A stretch of 64,000 bases of DNA from Fredinandcohnia onubensis (lineage in GTDB: Bacteria; Bacillota; Bacilli; Bacillales; Bacillaceae_L), in contig NZ_JAPSKV010000001.1 of NCBI RefSeq assembly GCF_031181385.1, forward strand, positions 372,001 to 436,000. The letters are read 5' to 3'. The notes under the pieces are model-generated. The model saw nothing but the letters and a program-made list of their open reading frames with translations. It did no database searches and had not been told where the DNA came from. Within the stretch, counting starts at the first letter, position 1; each line of letters begins with the position of its first letter. Below are positions 49,841-58,640 of this stretch, piece after piece. Both the position numbers and the translations under genes were made by a program.

Positions 49841-50368
49841 ATGTATTTTATGGATGAAGCGAGCTTGAAGGAAATCGATGAATTGATAGAGGAAGCAGAT
49901 AGAATCCTTCGAACGGATCAAGTTTTATTATTGGGTGGCAGCACCACTTCATTAGCTGTTGGTCGAGCCATAGGTGGCAGCATTGGAGAGGACATTATGT
50001 ACGGTGGTATGGGTGCCTTACACGATGACATTTTAAAGAGGCTCAAAGCCCTTGAATCGATAAGCATCGAGTCAGGAAGGCCATCTTTTTTTAAGTGGTT
50101 AAAACAAATCATTACGAAAATCATTTTTAAGAAAAAAAGAGAAAGAGAATTACTTCAGAAGAAAATAGCTAGGTTACAAAAGGTGGTTGCGAAACAAAAT
50201 GAACTGTACGAAAGACAGAAAAGTGAAAAAGAAAAACTAACCAGGGAATTTGATCGAACGAAAGAAGAGAATCAAAGGTTAAAGGATAAATTGAAAGAAT
50301 ACGAGCTATTATTTGAAGCTCTATTGAAAAAACAAGAAGAGTTGATGAGTGACTTAAATCAAATATAG
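49841..50368 (+). CDS. Coiled-coil protein of unknown function (partner of next gene)
   Basis: 175 residues. A short amphipathic N-terminus (SLKEIDELIEEADRIL) is followed by a glycine-rich, weakly hydrophobic stretch (residues about 28-62: LLLGGSTTSLAVGRAIGG, then YGGMGALHDDILKRL), a basic patch (KKKRERELLQKK) and a long heptad coiled coil to residue about 165. No named family recognised. GGGGGG lies 5-10 bases before the ATG. The following gene starts 13 bases after the stop, so the two form one transcription unit. Confidence 0.72.
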   Translation: MYFMDEASLKEIDELIEEADRILRTDQVLLLGGSTTSLAVGRAIGGSIGEDIMYGGMGALHDDILKRLKALESISIESGRPSFFKWLKQIITKIIFKKKRERELLQKKIARLQKVVAKQNELYERQKSEKEKLTREFDRTKEENQRLKDKLKEYELLFEALLKKQEELMSDLNQI

Positions 50369-50381
50369 GGGCTAGAGCGAG

Positions 50382-51788
50382 ATGGATAATGAAAAAGAAC
50401 AACAATTATTGAATCTATTAAAATATAACCAGGACAAAATCGAAAACCTGATACAAGAATCAAAATCAAAAAATGATGAAGTGAAAAAACACAACAGAGA
50501 CTTAGAAAGTCTAAATGCACAAGCGGACCTAAAGCTTGCCCATTTTAAGCAGCGCATGCAGGGGATAGGAATCGATTTATCAAAAGTTGATCAACAAATG
50601 GCTCAAGACAAAGAATCTAGGGCCACAGATGTGAAGGAAGAAACGTTTGATGAACATATTAAACCTAGTACATATGAAGACCTAGTCGAAACAGCAACTA
50701 AAAGTGGCTATCATGAAACAACCATCGAGGAGTTATTGACTCCAACTGAGATTGCTGAGGCAGATGCGAGAGTTGATGAGATAAATCAACTGTTTCAAAA
50801 TAAAACGAAGCTGACAAAGGTGGATATAACCTTTCTTATCCTAGCTACGGCCATCCAATGTATTCGCCAGTATGTCTTTACATCATTTGAAAGTCGCTAT
50901 GGACACAAAGAAGGAGAAAAGGCTGTTAAAGAAGAAAAAGTAAAATGGAAGCAAAAGTTTCCAGAAGGTTTGCACTATATTTTAACTGATGGAGTTCCTT
51001 ATGATGTTACGAATGGAAGTAAGGAATTAGGATTAGGCGGTGATGGAAAGGGCTATGGTAGCGTAAGCCATAGGTATCGAACACTAGGACACGATCCTAT
51101 CCTTGGATGGGTGTTTGGAACATTAAATATATTAACAAGCACTTTAACAGATTGGCGATTTTCCACATATAAAGTGATGAAGGTCCCGGATATTCTCGGT
51201 AGGATGTCAAAGAAGATTGTGGATGAACCTCATGTTACTACAGGAGAAATGATTGAAAATGGGATTCAAAAAGCAATGGATGAAAAGGTCTTACTCGCTG
51301 CGGCGGTTGTTACACAAGGTCTTCATCTTAAATCGGATGTTAACACAAAGGTTGGTCTTCCTATTCCTTTGGTAAGTTCAAGTCTATCCCCGGAAATTGC
51401 AGAAAAGTTAGCCGATGTGGGCATCGATTTTAAAAATCTCGCTACGGTTGGGAAACAGGCAGGAGCATCGATTTTAATCAACCAGATTATCTCAATGATT
51501 CATGCATTATTTTACGACGAAAAAAAGTACCCGAGTCGAGAAATCTATGAGGTCAAAACACGCAAGATCCTTTTGTATTCAAATGTATTAGCGTCATCTA
51601 GTAACCTCATTGTCACAGCACTTACAAAAGATGTGAAAAAATTGGATGTAGGAGGATTGTTGGTGACAATTGCAAGGTTATTTACTGATATCCGCTTTAT
51701 CACAAGAGTAAAACAAGAATTTGTCTATATGGAATTGGACAAGGATCTTCAGAATGAGATTGATCGGTTAGACGGGTTATTAGAATAG
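50382..51788 (+). CDS. Conserved-looking protein of unknown function (second gene of pair)
   Basis: 468 residues. N-terminal coiled coil (about 1-60), an acidic linker, then a globular domain with several strongly hydrophobic stretches (KVDITFLILATAIQCIRQYVF near 145; GASILINQIISMIHALFY near 365; GGLLVTIARLFTDIRFI near 425). The sharpest motif is HRYRTLGHDPILGWVFGTLNILTSTLT (about residues 228-254), with its GHDP core. No signal peptide. I cannot assign a family. The shared coiled-coil design with the upstream protein suggests they form a complex. Confidence 0.75.
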   Translation: MDNEKEQQLLNLLKYNQDKIENLIQESKSKNDEVKKHNRDLESLNAQADLKLAHFKQRMQGIGIDLSKVDQQMAQDKESRATDVKEETFDEHIKPSTYEDLVETATKSGYHETTIEELLTPTEIAEADARVDEINQLFQNKTKLTKVDITFLILATAIQCIRQYVFTSFESRYGHKEGEKAVKEEKVKWKQKFPEGLHYILTDGVPYDVTNGSKELGLGGDGKGYGSVSHRYRTLGHDPILGWVFGTLNILTSTLTDWRFSTYKVMKVPDILGRMSKKIVDEPHVTTGEMIENGIQKAMDEKVLLAAAVVTQGLHLKSDVNTKVGLPIPLVSSSLSPEIAEKLADVGIDFKNLATVGKQAGASILINQIISMIHALFYDEKKYPSREIYEVKTRKILLYSNVLASSSNLIVTALTKDVKKLDVGGLLVTIARLFTDIRFITRVKQEFVYMELDKDLQNEIDRLDGLLE

Positions 51789-51809
51789 TAATCATTGGGC
51801 TTGTCCAAG

Positions 51810-51842
51810 TTCATGGAAACAGGTCCTTGTCCCTGAGTCCAA
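51810..51842. repeat. Decayed REP-like unit
   Basis: TTGTCCAAG..GGAAACAGGTCC..GTCCCTGAGTCCAAC, recognisable but degenerate. Confidence 0.4.
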
Positions 51843-51851
51843 CTACAAAAA

Positions 51852-51884
51852 AGGGTCCAATAAGCGAATAGCTTTTTGGACCCT
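51852..51884. terminator. Terminator between convergent genes
   Basis: AGGGTCCAA pairs with TTGGACCCT around a loop containing an inner AGC/GCT stem. A-rich upstream and CTTAAAA downstream, so it can serve both strands. Confidence 0.8.
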
Positions 51885-51891
51885 CTTAAAA

Positions 51892-52023
51892 TTACAAATT
51901 ATTTGCAAGTAAAGTCATAGCTGCACTAACTAAGATTGCTAGAATCGGAAGAGAAACATATAAAAGAGTTTTGTTTCTTTTTCTTTTTCTTTCCATTTCT
52001 TCTGGTGTAACCCATGTGCTCAT
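51892..52023 (-). CDS. Small single-pass membrane protein (43 residues)
   Basis: Starts MSTWVTPEEMERKRKRNK and ends in one transmembrane helix (TLLYVSLPILAILVSAAMTLLA). The ATG at 52023 has GGGGAGG 8 bases upstream. The longer frame upstream to 52146 has no such site and is basic, low-quality sequence. Function unknown. Bacilli carry many such small membrane proteins near wall genes. Confidence 0.65.
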   Translation of the reverse strand: MSTWVTPEEMERKRKRNKTLLYVSLPILAILVSAAMTLLANNL

Positions 52024-52241
52024 ATTCAGTTTTCCTCCCCGTTTTCGGTAGCTGGCTGGCCTAGTCAATTGGACGGTAGCCCCTATAGCTTTGCGTAGTC
52101 CACTTTTCAGTGGTTTTGCCATTATCGTACGAATATAACAAATCAATAATATTATCGTCGCATTTTGTCGAAAAGTTAATAGGTAAAATGTACTATTATA
52201 TAGTTATTTACTGGGAATTTGATTATGAACACTAGTATAAA

Positions 52242-52277
52242 TATAGGCCCAATTAGCAGATGCTAATCGGGCCTATA
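52242..52277. terminator. Terminator of the LCP gene
   Basis: TATAGGCCCAATTAGC pairs with GCTAATCGGGCCTATA (one mismatch). Read on the minus strand it is followed by TTTATA. A decayed GGGACGAGGAAGCGCGTCCC palindrome follows at 52286-52305. Confidence 0.8.
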
Positions 52278-52327
52278 CAATGTTCGGGACGAGGAAGCGC
52301 GTCCCAAGAAGACATCTTTTCCAATAC

Positions 52328-53284
52328 CTATTTCTTAGTTACACTATTTGACATTTCTAGGTGTTGTTTTAATTTTGCTGTTAGTGCAGTGCGTTCTTCT
52401 TCAGGAACGATATAATAGTAGATTCCGTCAATTCTTGTACCACGTCCAGCAATTTGACTTTGTTCTAGAGTAGTAGAAGCTGCTTTATAGTTTTTCTGGA
52501 TATCAAGCATTTGATCAAACGTAAGGTTTGTTTGGATGTTTTCTCCAAATATATTTAGAATATCGCCTGCTTTTGGAAGAGAAGTTAGTGATGCACCCTG
52601 TTTAATAACAGCTTGAATAATTTGACGCTGGCGGTCTTGTCGACCAAAATCCCCTCTTGGGTCCTCATATCTCATCCTTGAATAAGCTAAAGCTTCATCA
52701 CCATTTAATGTAATGCTACCTTCATCAAAGGAATAACCACCAGATGAAAAAGCAAATGAATTATCTACAGTCACGCCACCCACAGCATTCACAATATCCT
52801 TAAAGCTTTCCATATTTACTTGGATATAATAGTCAATTGGAATATCAAGAAAGTTCTCAACTGTATCAATTGCCATTTCCGGTCCACCAAAAGCATAAGC
52901 GTGGTTAATTTTATCGTCGAATCCTTTACCGATAATCTCAGTTCTTGTGTCACGGGGGATACTTACCATTTGTGTTGACTTTTCATTTGGGTTTACTGTG
53001 AGAACAATTAACGTATCAGAACGGCCACTATCCCCTTTACGCTCGTCGACACCCATTAATAAAATAGAGATTGGGTCTCGTTCCTTAAACTCAACTGCCT
53101 CTGTCCGTTTCTCTGACTTTTCCCTATCAATTGGAATGTGCATCGACTCAACCGTATTTTCCACAGAACTATATAGATAAAAAGCATATCCTCCCAGACC
53201 GAGAATAAGGACGCCAATAATAGTTACTAAACTAACGATCCATTTTTTTGTTTTACTCATTTTCTTCTTTTTTGTTTTCTCCAT
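52328..53284 (-). CDS. LytR-CpsA-Psr (LCP) family wall-polymer ligase
   Basis: 318 residues, type II membrane protein (cytosolic lysines, helix at about 16-38). The extracellular LCP domain has SILLMGVDERKGDSGRSDTLIV, VSIPRDTRTEI and the C-terminal DFGRQDRQRQII with the conserved arginines that hold the polyprenyl-pyrophosphate substrate. LCP enzymes transfer teichoic acid or other glycopolymers from lipid carrier to peptidoglycan. The start is the ATG at 53284 with AAAGGGAG upstream. It is divergent from pbpC. Confidence 0.92.
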   Translation of the reverse strand: MEKTKKKKMSKTKKWIVSLVTIIGVLILGLGGYAFYLYSSVENTVESMHIPIDREKSEKRTEAVEFKERDPISILLMGVDERKGDSGRSDTLIVLTVNPNEKSTQMVSIPRDTRTEIIGKGFDDKINHAYAFGGPEMAIDTVENFLDIPIDYYIQVNMESFKDIVNAVGGVTVDNSFAFSSGGYSFDEGSITLNGDEALAYSRMRYEDPRGDFGRQDRQRQIIQAVIKQGASLTSLPKAGDILNIFGENIQTNLTFDQMLDIQKNYKAASTTLEQSQIAGRGTRIDGIYYYIVPEEERTALTAKLKQHLEMSNSVTKK

Positions 53285-53323
53285 ACATATCTCCCTTTTG
53301 TATGAAACTGTAAATACCATAAG

Positions 53324-53352
53324 ATTATAGACCTATTTGTAAAAATATACAA
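53324..53352 (-). promoter_or_regulatory. Sigma-A promoter of the LCP gene
   Basis: Minus strand: TTGTAT (53347-53352), 17-bp spacer, TATAAT (53324-53329). Leader of about 30 bases to the ribosome binding site. Confidence 0.65.
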
Positions 53353-53433
53353 TAAAAAATCGAAAAGTCTCTAAATATACTATAATATGTATAATATAGG
53401 AATAATACAAAAATATGGAAGGAGTAAATTCAG

Positions 53434-55449
53434 ATGAAACGGTATTTATGGTTAACTGCATTTATTGCATTAAGTGTTTTATTGTTAACGGGTTGCAACC
53501 AAGATCCTCTTCCAGAAGACCGCTTTGACTCATTTATTCAAGATTGGGAGAAGCAGGATTTCAAAAAAGTATATGAGCAATTTTCCTCTGATGTTAAAGC
53601 TAACATCCCCAAAAATGAATTCGATGAACGTTTTACGAAAATCTACAATGATATTGACGTAAAAAAACTAAAAATCAGTTTTAAAGCACCAGAAGAGAAA
53701 ATCGAATCCAACGAAAAAGGAGAGGTTATTTTTCCATACGCCATTTCAATGGAAACAGTTGCTGGTCCCATTGAATTTAAAGAACAAGCGACACTTGTTT
53801 TAGAGGAAAAAGATGACGAAAAAAAATGGACAATTAGGTGGAGACCAGCAATGTTTTTCCCAGACATGGAAGATGGCGATGAAATAGGTCTTGCGCTATC
53901 ATCTCCGACACGTGGGGAAATTTTAGACAGAAACGGTGTGCCGTTAGCTGAAAATGGAATCGTATATGAAATTGGCTTAGTTCCTAAGGACCTTGGAGAA
54001 TATAGAGCATCTACTATTGCAACAGTTGCAGAGAAGTTGAAATTATCTCCTGAGTCTATTGAAAAGAAATTAAATGCTTCATGGGTCCAACCTGATTATT
54101 TCGTACCAATCAAAAGGCTTTCGTTGGAAGAACAAAACCTTGCCACAGAAGTAACACAACTTAACGGCGTTTTATCCAAAAAGGTGGATTCACGGGTGTA
54201 TCCATTTAAAGAAGCAACAGCCCACTTAATTGGGTATATTGGAAATGTGACAGCAGAAGATTTAAAAGAACTTAAGGAAAAAGGCTATTCTGCAAATGAT
54301 GTTATTGGTAGAAAAGGTCTTGAAATGGTTATAGAAGAGCGTTTAAGAGGAGAAAAAGGAGCTAAAGTCTTCATTAAAAAGGCAAATGGTGAAGGTGAAG
54401 TCACCCTTGCTGAAAAGAAAGCAAAAGACGGAGAAACGATTACTCTAGCTATTGATATTGATGTTCAACTTACGACATATGATCAACTGGGTGGAAACAC
54501 GGGGGCTGCTGCTGCAATCCATCCATTAACAGGAGAGACATTAGCTCTCGTAAGTAGTCCTTCCTTTGATCCAAATGCCTTTGTTCTTGGAATTTCGACA
54601 GAAGAATGGAATCGTTTGAATGAAGATCCGTTAAAGCCTTTAATTAATCGTTTTGGTGCTACGTATGCTCCTGGTTCAACGTTTAAACCAATCACAGCAG
54701 GAATTGCTCTTGAGACTCATGTGATTACACCTGAGACAACAATAGATATAAAAGGCAAAGAGTGGCAGAAAGATAGTTCGTGGGGAGGTTATTCAATTAC
54801 GAGGGTAACAGACCCTGGTAAACCGGTGAATTTAAAAGATGCTTTTGTTTACTCAGATAATATATATTTTGCTCAGGCGGCACTAGGAATTGGCGGGGAG
54901 ACATTTGAAGCTGAACTAAAGAAATATGGCTTTGGTGAACCATTCCCATTCGAGTATCCTTTATATGAATCAAAAGTTTCAAACGATGGTTTGAGTTCCG
55001 AAATTCTAATAGCGGATACGGGCTATGGCCAAGGTCAACTTGAAATGAGTCTAGTTCATTTAGCGATTTCCTATACACCGTTATTAAATTCTGGAAATTT
55101 AATCAAACCAAGTCTAGTATTAGATGGTTCAGAAACAGAGGTCTGGAAGGGAAATGTCATCTCTCCTGATACCGCCCAACTAATCCTTGGGGATTTAGTT
55201 CAAGTCATTGAGGACCCTCATGGCACTGCAAGTGATGCAAAAATTGAGGGTATTAAATTAGCTGGCAAAACCGGAACAGCAGAGCTCAAAACTAGTAAGG
55301 ATGAGGACGGAAAAGAAAACGGTTGGTTTGTAGCCGTTAACACTGAAAATCCGAGGTTATTGGTAGCTATGCTGATTGAAAACGTCAAAAATGGAAGTCA
55401 TGATGTCACTCCAAAGGTTAAAGCGGTATTTGAATCTGTATTAAAATAA
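53434..55449 (+). CDS. pbpC: Penicillin-binding protein 3, MecA/PbpC type
   Basis: 671 residues, close to 668 for B. subtilis PBP3. Lipoprotein signal with LLTGC (Cys21). MecA_N (NTF2-like) domain at about 28-140, PBP dimer domain at about 155-320 (SSPTRGEILDRNG), transpeptidase domain from about 345. Active-site motifs: SxxK at Ser415-Lys418 (GSTFK), SDN at 474-476 and KTGT at 612-615. It cross-links peptidoglycan outside the membrane. This class has low beta-lactam affinity and can support growth when other PBPs are inhibited (family knowledge). AAGGAG precedes the ATG. It is divergent from the LCP gene, across an AT-rich region with two TATAAT sequences (53381, 53390). Confidence 0.93.
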   Translation: MKRYLWLTAFIALSVLLLTGCNQDPLPEDRFDSFIQDWEKQDFKKVYEQFSSDVKANIPKNEFDERFTKIYNDIDVKKLKISFKAPEEKIESNEKGEVIFPYAISMETVAGPIEFKEQATLVLEEKDDEKKWTIRWRPAMFFPDMEDGDEIGLALSSPTRGEILDRNGVPLAENGIVYEIGLVPKDLGEYRASTIATVAEKLKLSPESIEKKLNASWVQPDYFVPIKRLSLEEQNLATEVTQLNGVLSKKVDSRVYPFKEATAHLIGYIGNVTAEDLKELKEKGYSANDVIGRKGLEMVIEERLRGEKGAKVFIKKANGEGEVTLAEKKAKDGETITLAIDIDVQLTTYDQLGGNTGAAAAIHPLTGETLALVSSPSFDPNAFVLGISTEEWNRLNEDPLKPLINRFGATYAPGSTFKPITAGIALETHVITPETTIDIKGKEWQKDSSWGGYSITRVTDPGKPVNLKDAFVYSDNIYFAQAALGIGGETFEAELKKYGFGEPFPFEYPLYESKVSNDGLSSEILIADTGYGQGQLEMSLVHLAISYTPLLNSGNLIKPSLVLDGSETEVWKGNVISPDTAQLILGDLVQVIEDPHGTASDAKIEGIKLAGKTGTAELKTSKDEDGKENGWFVAVNTENPRLLVAMLIENVKNGSHDVTPKVKAVFESVLK

Positions 55450-55451
55450 TA

Positions 55452-55489
55452 AAAAGGCTGACGAAATTGTCGAGGTTCGTCAGCCTTTT
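55452..55489 (+). terminator. Terminator of pbpC
   Basis: AAAAGGCTGACGAA pairs with TTCGTCAGCCTTTT, ending in TTTTA. Confidence 0.9.
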
Positions 55490-55608
55490 ATATGCTAAAT
55501 TTCCAATTTCCGAGGAAATATTACATAAATTACCCAAAAAACCTAAAAAACGTTTGTTAATATTGTATAATATAGTCAATTCGTAGTGTTTTGTTTGGGG
55601 GTTAGTAT

Positions 55609-56418
55609 ATGAAAAAGATACTTGTTTTTATTGTCATAGTTCTTTCCGTTGCAATTGTTGTGACCGGAAAATTGCATTGGAATGATAAAATTCAAGCTAC
55701 TGCTAAGACTGCACAAGTCAAAAAGGTAGAGAAAGTAGATGTAAAAACTGCAGCTGAAGAAGGCCAGGAGAATAGAGGAAAAGAAATAGAAACCTATTCG
55801 AAAAATTTACCGAAAGAGATACAAACTAAACTTATTTCTGCTGTAGAAAATGGTAAGCCAGTGAATCTAGTCATCGTAGGTTCAAGTGCAACACCAGAAG
55901 ATCCAATAGGGTGGCCAACCCTTCTAAAAGATGAGCTAGAACTAACGTATGGTGAAAGTGTATTTAATATTGCAATAAAAGAAATAGCTGATAAATCATC
56001 AACTGAGTTCGTCCAGGAAGAGTTATATCAGGAAATCATAAACCTTTCCCCAGATGTTTTGTTATTAGAACCATTTATTTTGCACGATAATGGGGAATTA
56101 ATCAAAATTGCTGATAGACTAGCTAATCTTACAACCATCATTGAAGCTATCAAAAAGGAACTTCCAGAAGTTGTTGTACTATTACAACCTGCCAATCCAA
56201 TACATAATGCAAAGCACTATCCAATAGAAGTTAATGAACTCAAAGCTTATGCAGAAGAGAATAATATTATATACCTTAACCATTGGGAAGCTTGGCCAGA
56301 TTATCAAACCGATGAGATTACCGAATATTTAATTGATGGTGAAGCAAATGAAGATGGTCATAAACTTTGGGCAGAATATTTATCGAATTACTTTATATCT
56401 AAGGATGTTGAAGAATAA
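55609..56418 (+). CDS. Membrane-anchored SGNH/GDSL-type hydrolase
   Basis: 269 residues. N-terminal helix (residues 2-20), Lys-rich linker, then an SGNH-like domain: LVIVGSSATPED with the candidate Ser near residue 92, DVLLLEPFILHDNG, LLQPANPIHNA, and EANEDGHKLWAEYL with candidate Asp/His. It probably deacylates a wall or exported polysaccharide. It stands alone between pbpC and the oxidoreductase. An AT-rich TATAAT at 55566 may be its -10, but no clear -35 is seen. Confidence 0.75.
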   Translation: MKKILVFIVIVLSVAIVVTGKLHWNDKIQATAKTAQVKKVEKVDVKTAAEEGQENRGKEIETYSKNLPKEIQTKLISAVENGKPVNLVIVGSSATPEDPIGWPTLLKDELELTYGESVFNIAIKEIADKSSTEFVQEELYQEIINLSPDVLLLEPFILHDNGELIKIADRLANLTTIIEAIKKELPEVVVLLQPANPIHNAKHYPIEVNELKAYAEENNIIYLNHWEAWPDYQTDEITEYLIDGEANEDGHKLWAEYLSNYFISKDVEE

Positions 56419-56485
56419 TTAGGAATTATCCACACTATATGGATAGACTATAAATAACCCAAGTATTATTTCATAATTTGTTGGT

Positions 56486-56514
56486 TTGGCAGTAGAGCCT
56501 TTTTGTAATAAAAT
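56486..56514 (+). promoter_or_regulatory. Sigma-A promoter of the Gfo/Idh/MocA gene
   Basis: TTGGCA (56486-56491), 17-bp spacer, TAAAAT (56509-56514). Leader of about 75 bases. Confidence 0.6.
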
Positions 56515-56533
56515 AAGAGAGGGCTATACAAAA

Positions 56534-56552
56534 TTTGACGAATATCGTCAAA
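56534..56552 (+). promoter_or_regulatory. Perfect inverted repeat in the leader, candidate operator
   Basis: TTTGACGA, ATA, TCGTCAAA: 8-bp arms with 3-bp spacer, about 13 bases after the expected transcription start. The loop is too small for a stable RNA hairpin, so a protein-binding site is more likely. Confidence 0.5.
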
Positions 56553-56594
56553 ATCTTACTAAATTGTTGTTACGTTTAATTAAGGAGGAGCAAC

Positions 56595-57677
56595 ATGACT
56601 TTAAAATATGCATTAATCGGTTGTGGACGTATTTCACCAAACCATATCGCAGCTGCTCTAGAAAATGAATTAGAAATCGTTGCCTTATGTGATGTTAAAC
56701 CAGAAAATATGGAGGATAAATTACAGAAATTTAATCTTCCTTCATCAACAGCACAATATGCCGATTATAAAGAAATGCTAGAAAAGGAAAAACCAGAACT
56801 AGTAGCTATCTGTACTGAAAGTGGCAAGCATGCCGCAATCGCGTTAGATTGTATCGAAGCGGGAGCAAACCTTATTATCGAAAAACCAATTGCTCTTTCA
56901 CTAGAAGATGCAGATGAAATCATTCAAAAAGCGAAAGAGAAGAATGTAAAAGTTAGTGCATGTCACCAAAACCGCTTTAACAAATCCATTCAAAAAATCC
57001 GTGAAGCCGTTGAAGCAGAACGTTTCGGTCGTCTTTTACATGGGACAGCTCACATCCGCTGGAATCGAGGAGAAGACTATTATACACAAGCTCCTTGGCG
57101 TGGAACATGGGAACAAGATGGTGGTGCATTAATGAACCAATGTATTCACAATATTGACCTATTACGCTGGATGATGGGTGGCGAAATAAGTGAAGTTGTC
57201 GGAATGACTGACAACCTAAAGCATGGCTTTATTGAGGCAGAAGACCTTGGTTTGGCTTTAATTAAGTTCACAAATGGTAGCTATGGAATTGTAGAGGGAA
57301 CGACAAACATTTTCCCAACGAATCTTGAAGAAACGCTTTACATATTCGGAGATAAGGGAACTGTAAAGGCTGGAGGAAAGTCAGTTAATATCATTGAAGA
57401 ATGGCATTTTGCTGATAATACCGATAACCCCGAGGAGGTTAAAGCGAAATATCAGGAAAATCCACCAAGCGTATATGGATTCGGTCATAATCCACTTTAT
57501 GGTGATGTAATTGATGCGATAAAAAATGACAGAGATCCATACGTAACAGCAAAAGACGGAAGAGATGCCTTAGAACTTGTGCTTGCGATTTACAAATCAG
57601 CAGCTGAAGGCAAGGGAGTTAAGCTTCCATTAGAAAAATGTAGTACTCTTGATTTTAAAGGTAGATTTGATAAATAA
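56595..57677 (+). CDS. Gfo/Idh/MocA oxidoreductase, WlbA/WbpB-like
   Basis: 360 residues. NAD-binding motif YALIGCGRISPNHIAA, the EKPIAL motif with the catalytic Lys, and a C-terminal domain with APWRGTWEQDGGALMNQCIHNIDLLRWM. That last block resembles WlbA/WbpB, which oxidise UDP-N-acetylglucosaminuronate at C3 in the route to diacetamido-uronic acids such as those of ManNAc3NAcA glycans. The isolated position, without the partner aminotransferase and acetyltransferase, leaves the substrate open. AAGGAGG precedes the ATG. Confidence 0.8.
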   Translation: MTLKYALIGCGRISPNHIAAALENELEIVALCDVKPENMEDKLQKFNLPSSTAQYADYKEMLEKEKPELVAICTESGKHAAIALDCIEAGANLIIEKPIALSLEDADEIIQKAKEKNVKVSACHQNRFNKSIQKIREAVEAERFGRLLHGTAHIRWNRGEDYYTQAPWRGTWEQDGGALMNQCIHNIDLLRWMMGGEISEVVGMTDNLKHGFIEAEDLGLALIKFTNGSYGIVEGTTNIFPTNLEETLYIFGDKGTVKAGGKSVNIIEEWHFADNTDNPEEVKAKYQENPPSVYGFGHNPLYGDVIDAIKNDRDPYVTAKDGRDALELVLAIYKSAAEGKGVKLPLEKCSTLDFKGRFDK

Positions 57678-57694
57678 TCATATATACAACTAAC

Positions 57695-57731
57695 AAAAAG
57701 CCATTCCTAATAAATTGGAATGGCTTTTTTA
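57695..57731 (+). terminator. Terminator of the oxidoreductase gene
   Basis: AAAAAGCCATTCC pairs with GGAATGGCTTTTT, with a T-run. Confidence 0.9.
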
Positions 57732-57773
57732 TAAAAAATTTACTTTGCGCTTGAAAAAATGGCTCTATAATAT

Positions 57774-58598
57774 TTGTTGGGGTTGTCCTACAATTTGTAT
57801 GTGAAAAAATACACGCATACATCCAATTCTTTTATACTTGAATTGTCGAGAAACAAGTAAAGAAATGGAGATGCGTGTATATGAATTTTAACATTTCTAT
57901 TCCAGGATTAAAAGATGTGCTGGTAAAAAACGTAGAAGAGGTAGGAGAATATATTCATGTTTATGTAGAGATGGAGCGTAAACCGCACTGTTGTCCAAAG
58001 TGTGGCAGTCAAACCAATCGAATTCATGATTATCGCATTTCAAACATTTGAAGTTGTTTGAACGAAAAACGCTGTTTCGATCAAATAGCCAAAGAAGCAA
58101 TTCATCCAGTCACAGAGCTGCCAAAAGTGATAGCTATTGATGAGTACAAAGGCGATACCAAGGAAGGGAAATATCAATTAATTATAGCTAATGGAATCAA
58201 AGAGAACCAATTGCCATTCTTCCAAATCGGTATAAAAAAACTATTAAACGGTACCTTCAAAAACATGGAGCGCAAGTACAAATCGTAATCATGGATATGA
58301 GTCCATCCTTTAAAGCAGCTGTACAAGAAGCTTTGGGTAAACCAGTTATTGTAGCGGACAGGTTTCATTTTTGTCGATATATTTATTGGGCATTAGATAA
58401 GGTTAGGCGACGTGTCCAACAAAACTTTCATGCGTATGATCGTAAGAAGTGTAAGAGAATGAAACATGTCTTTCATAAAGCAAAAGATAAGTTAAATAAT
58501 GAAGAACGTTGGCTTCTAGAGAGATATCTATCTATGTCGGAAGAATTAAAGCAGGCCACCAAGCGTAAGCGCGGTAGCCTAGTATTTTACCCCAACAA
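57774..58598 (+). mobile_element. ISL3-family insertion sequence remnant
   Basis: About 825 bp between terminal repeats TTGTTGGGGT (57774-57783) and its inverse ACCCCAACAA (58589-58598). A full ISL3 element is about 1.3-1.5 kb, so roughly a third or more is missing. It holds a broken transposase. No obvious 8-bp target duplication flanks it. Confidence 0.75.
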
Positions 58599-58602
58599 TT
58601 GA
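57881..58602 (+). pseudogene. Broken ISL3-family transposase
   Basis: Three pieces. The N-terminus (57881-58051) has the zinc-finger region HCCPKCGSQTNRIHDYR and then a stop. A middle piece has AIDEYKGD, the first catalytic Asp region, and ends in a stop at 58286-58288. A third has MDMSPSFKAAV and IVADRFHFCRYIYWALDKVRRRVQ, the ISL3 second-Asp region. The segment that normally links zinc finger and DDE domain, and the C-terminal third, are missing. The element cannot move by itself. Confidence 0.8.
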
Positions 58603-58640
58603 CTTAGAACCGAAAAAATAATGTATACTTTACTTCTGTG

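Noticed and set aside
51892-52146. 84-residue version of the small membrane protein
   Set aside because: A strong ribosome binding site precedes the internal ATG at 52023. The N-terminal extension is basic, without similarity or initiation signal.
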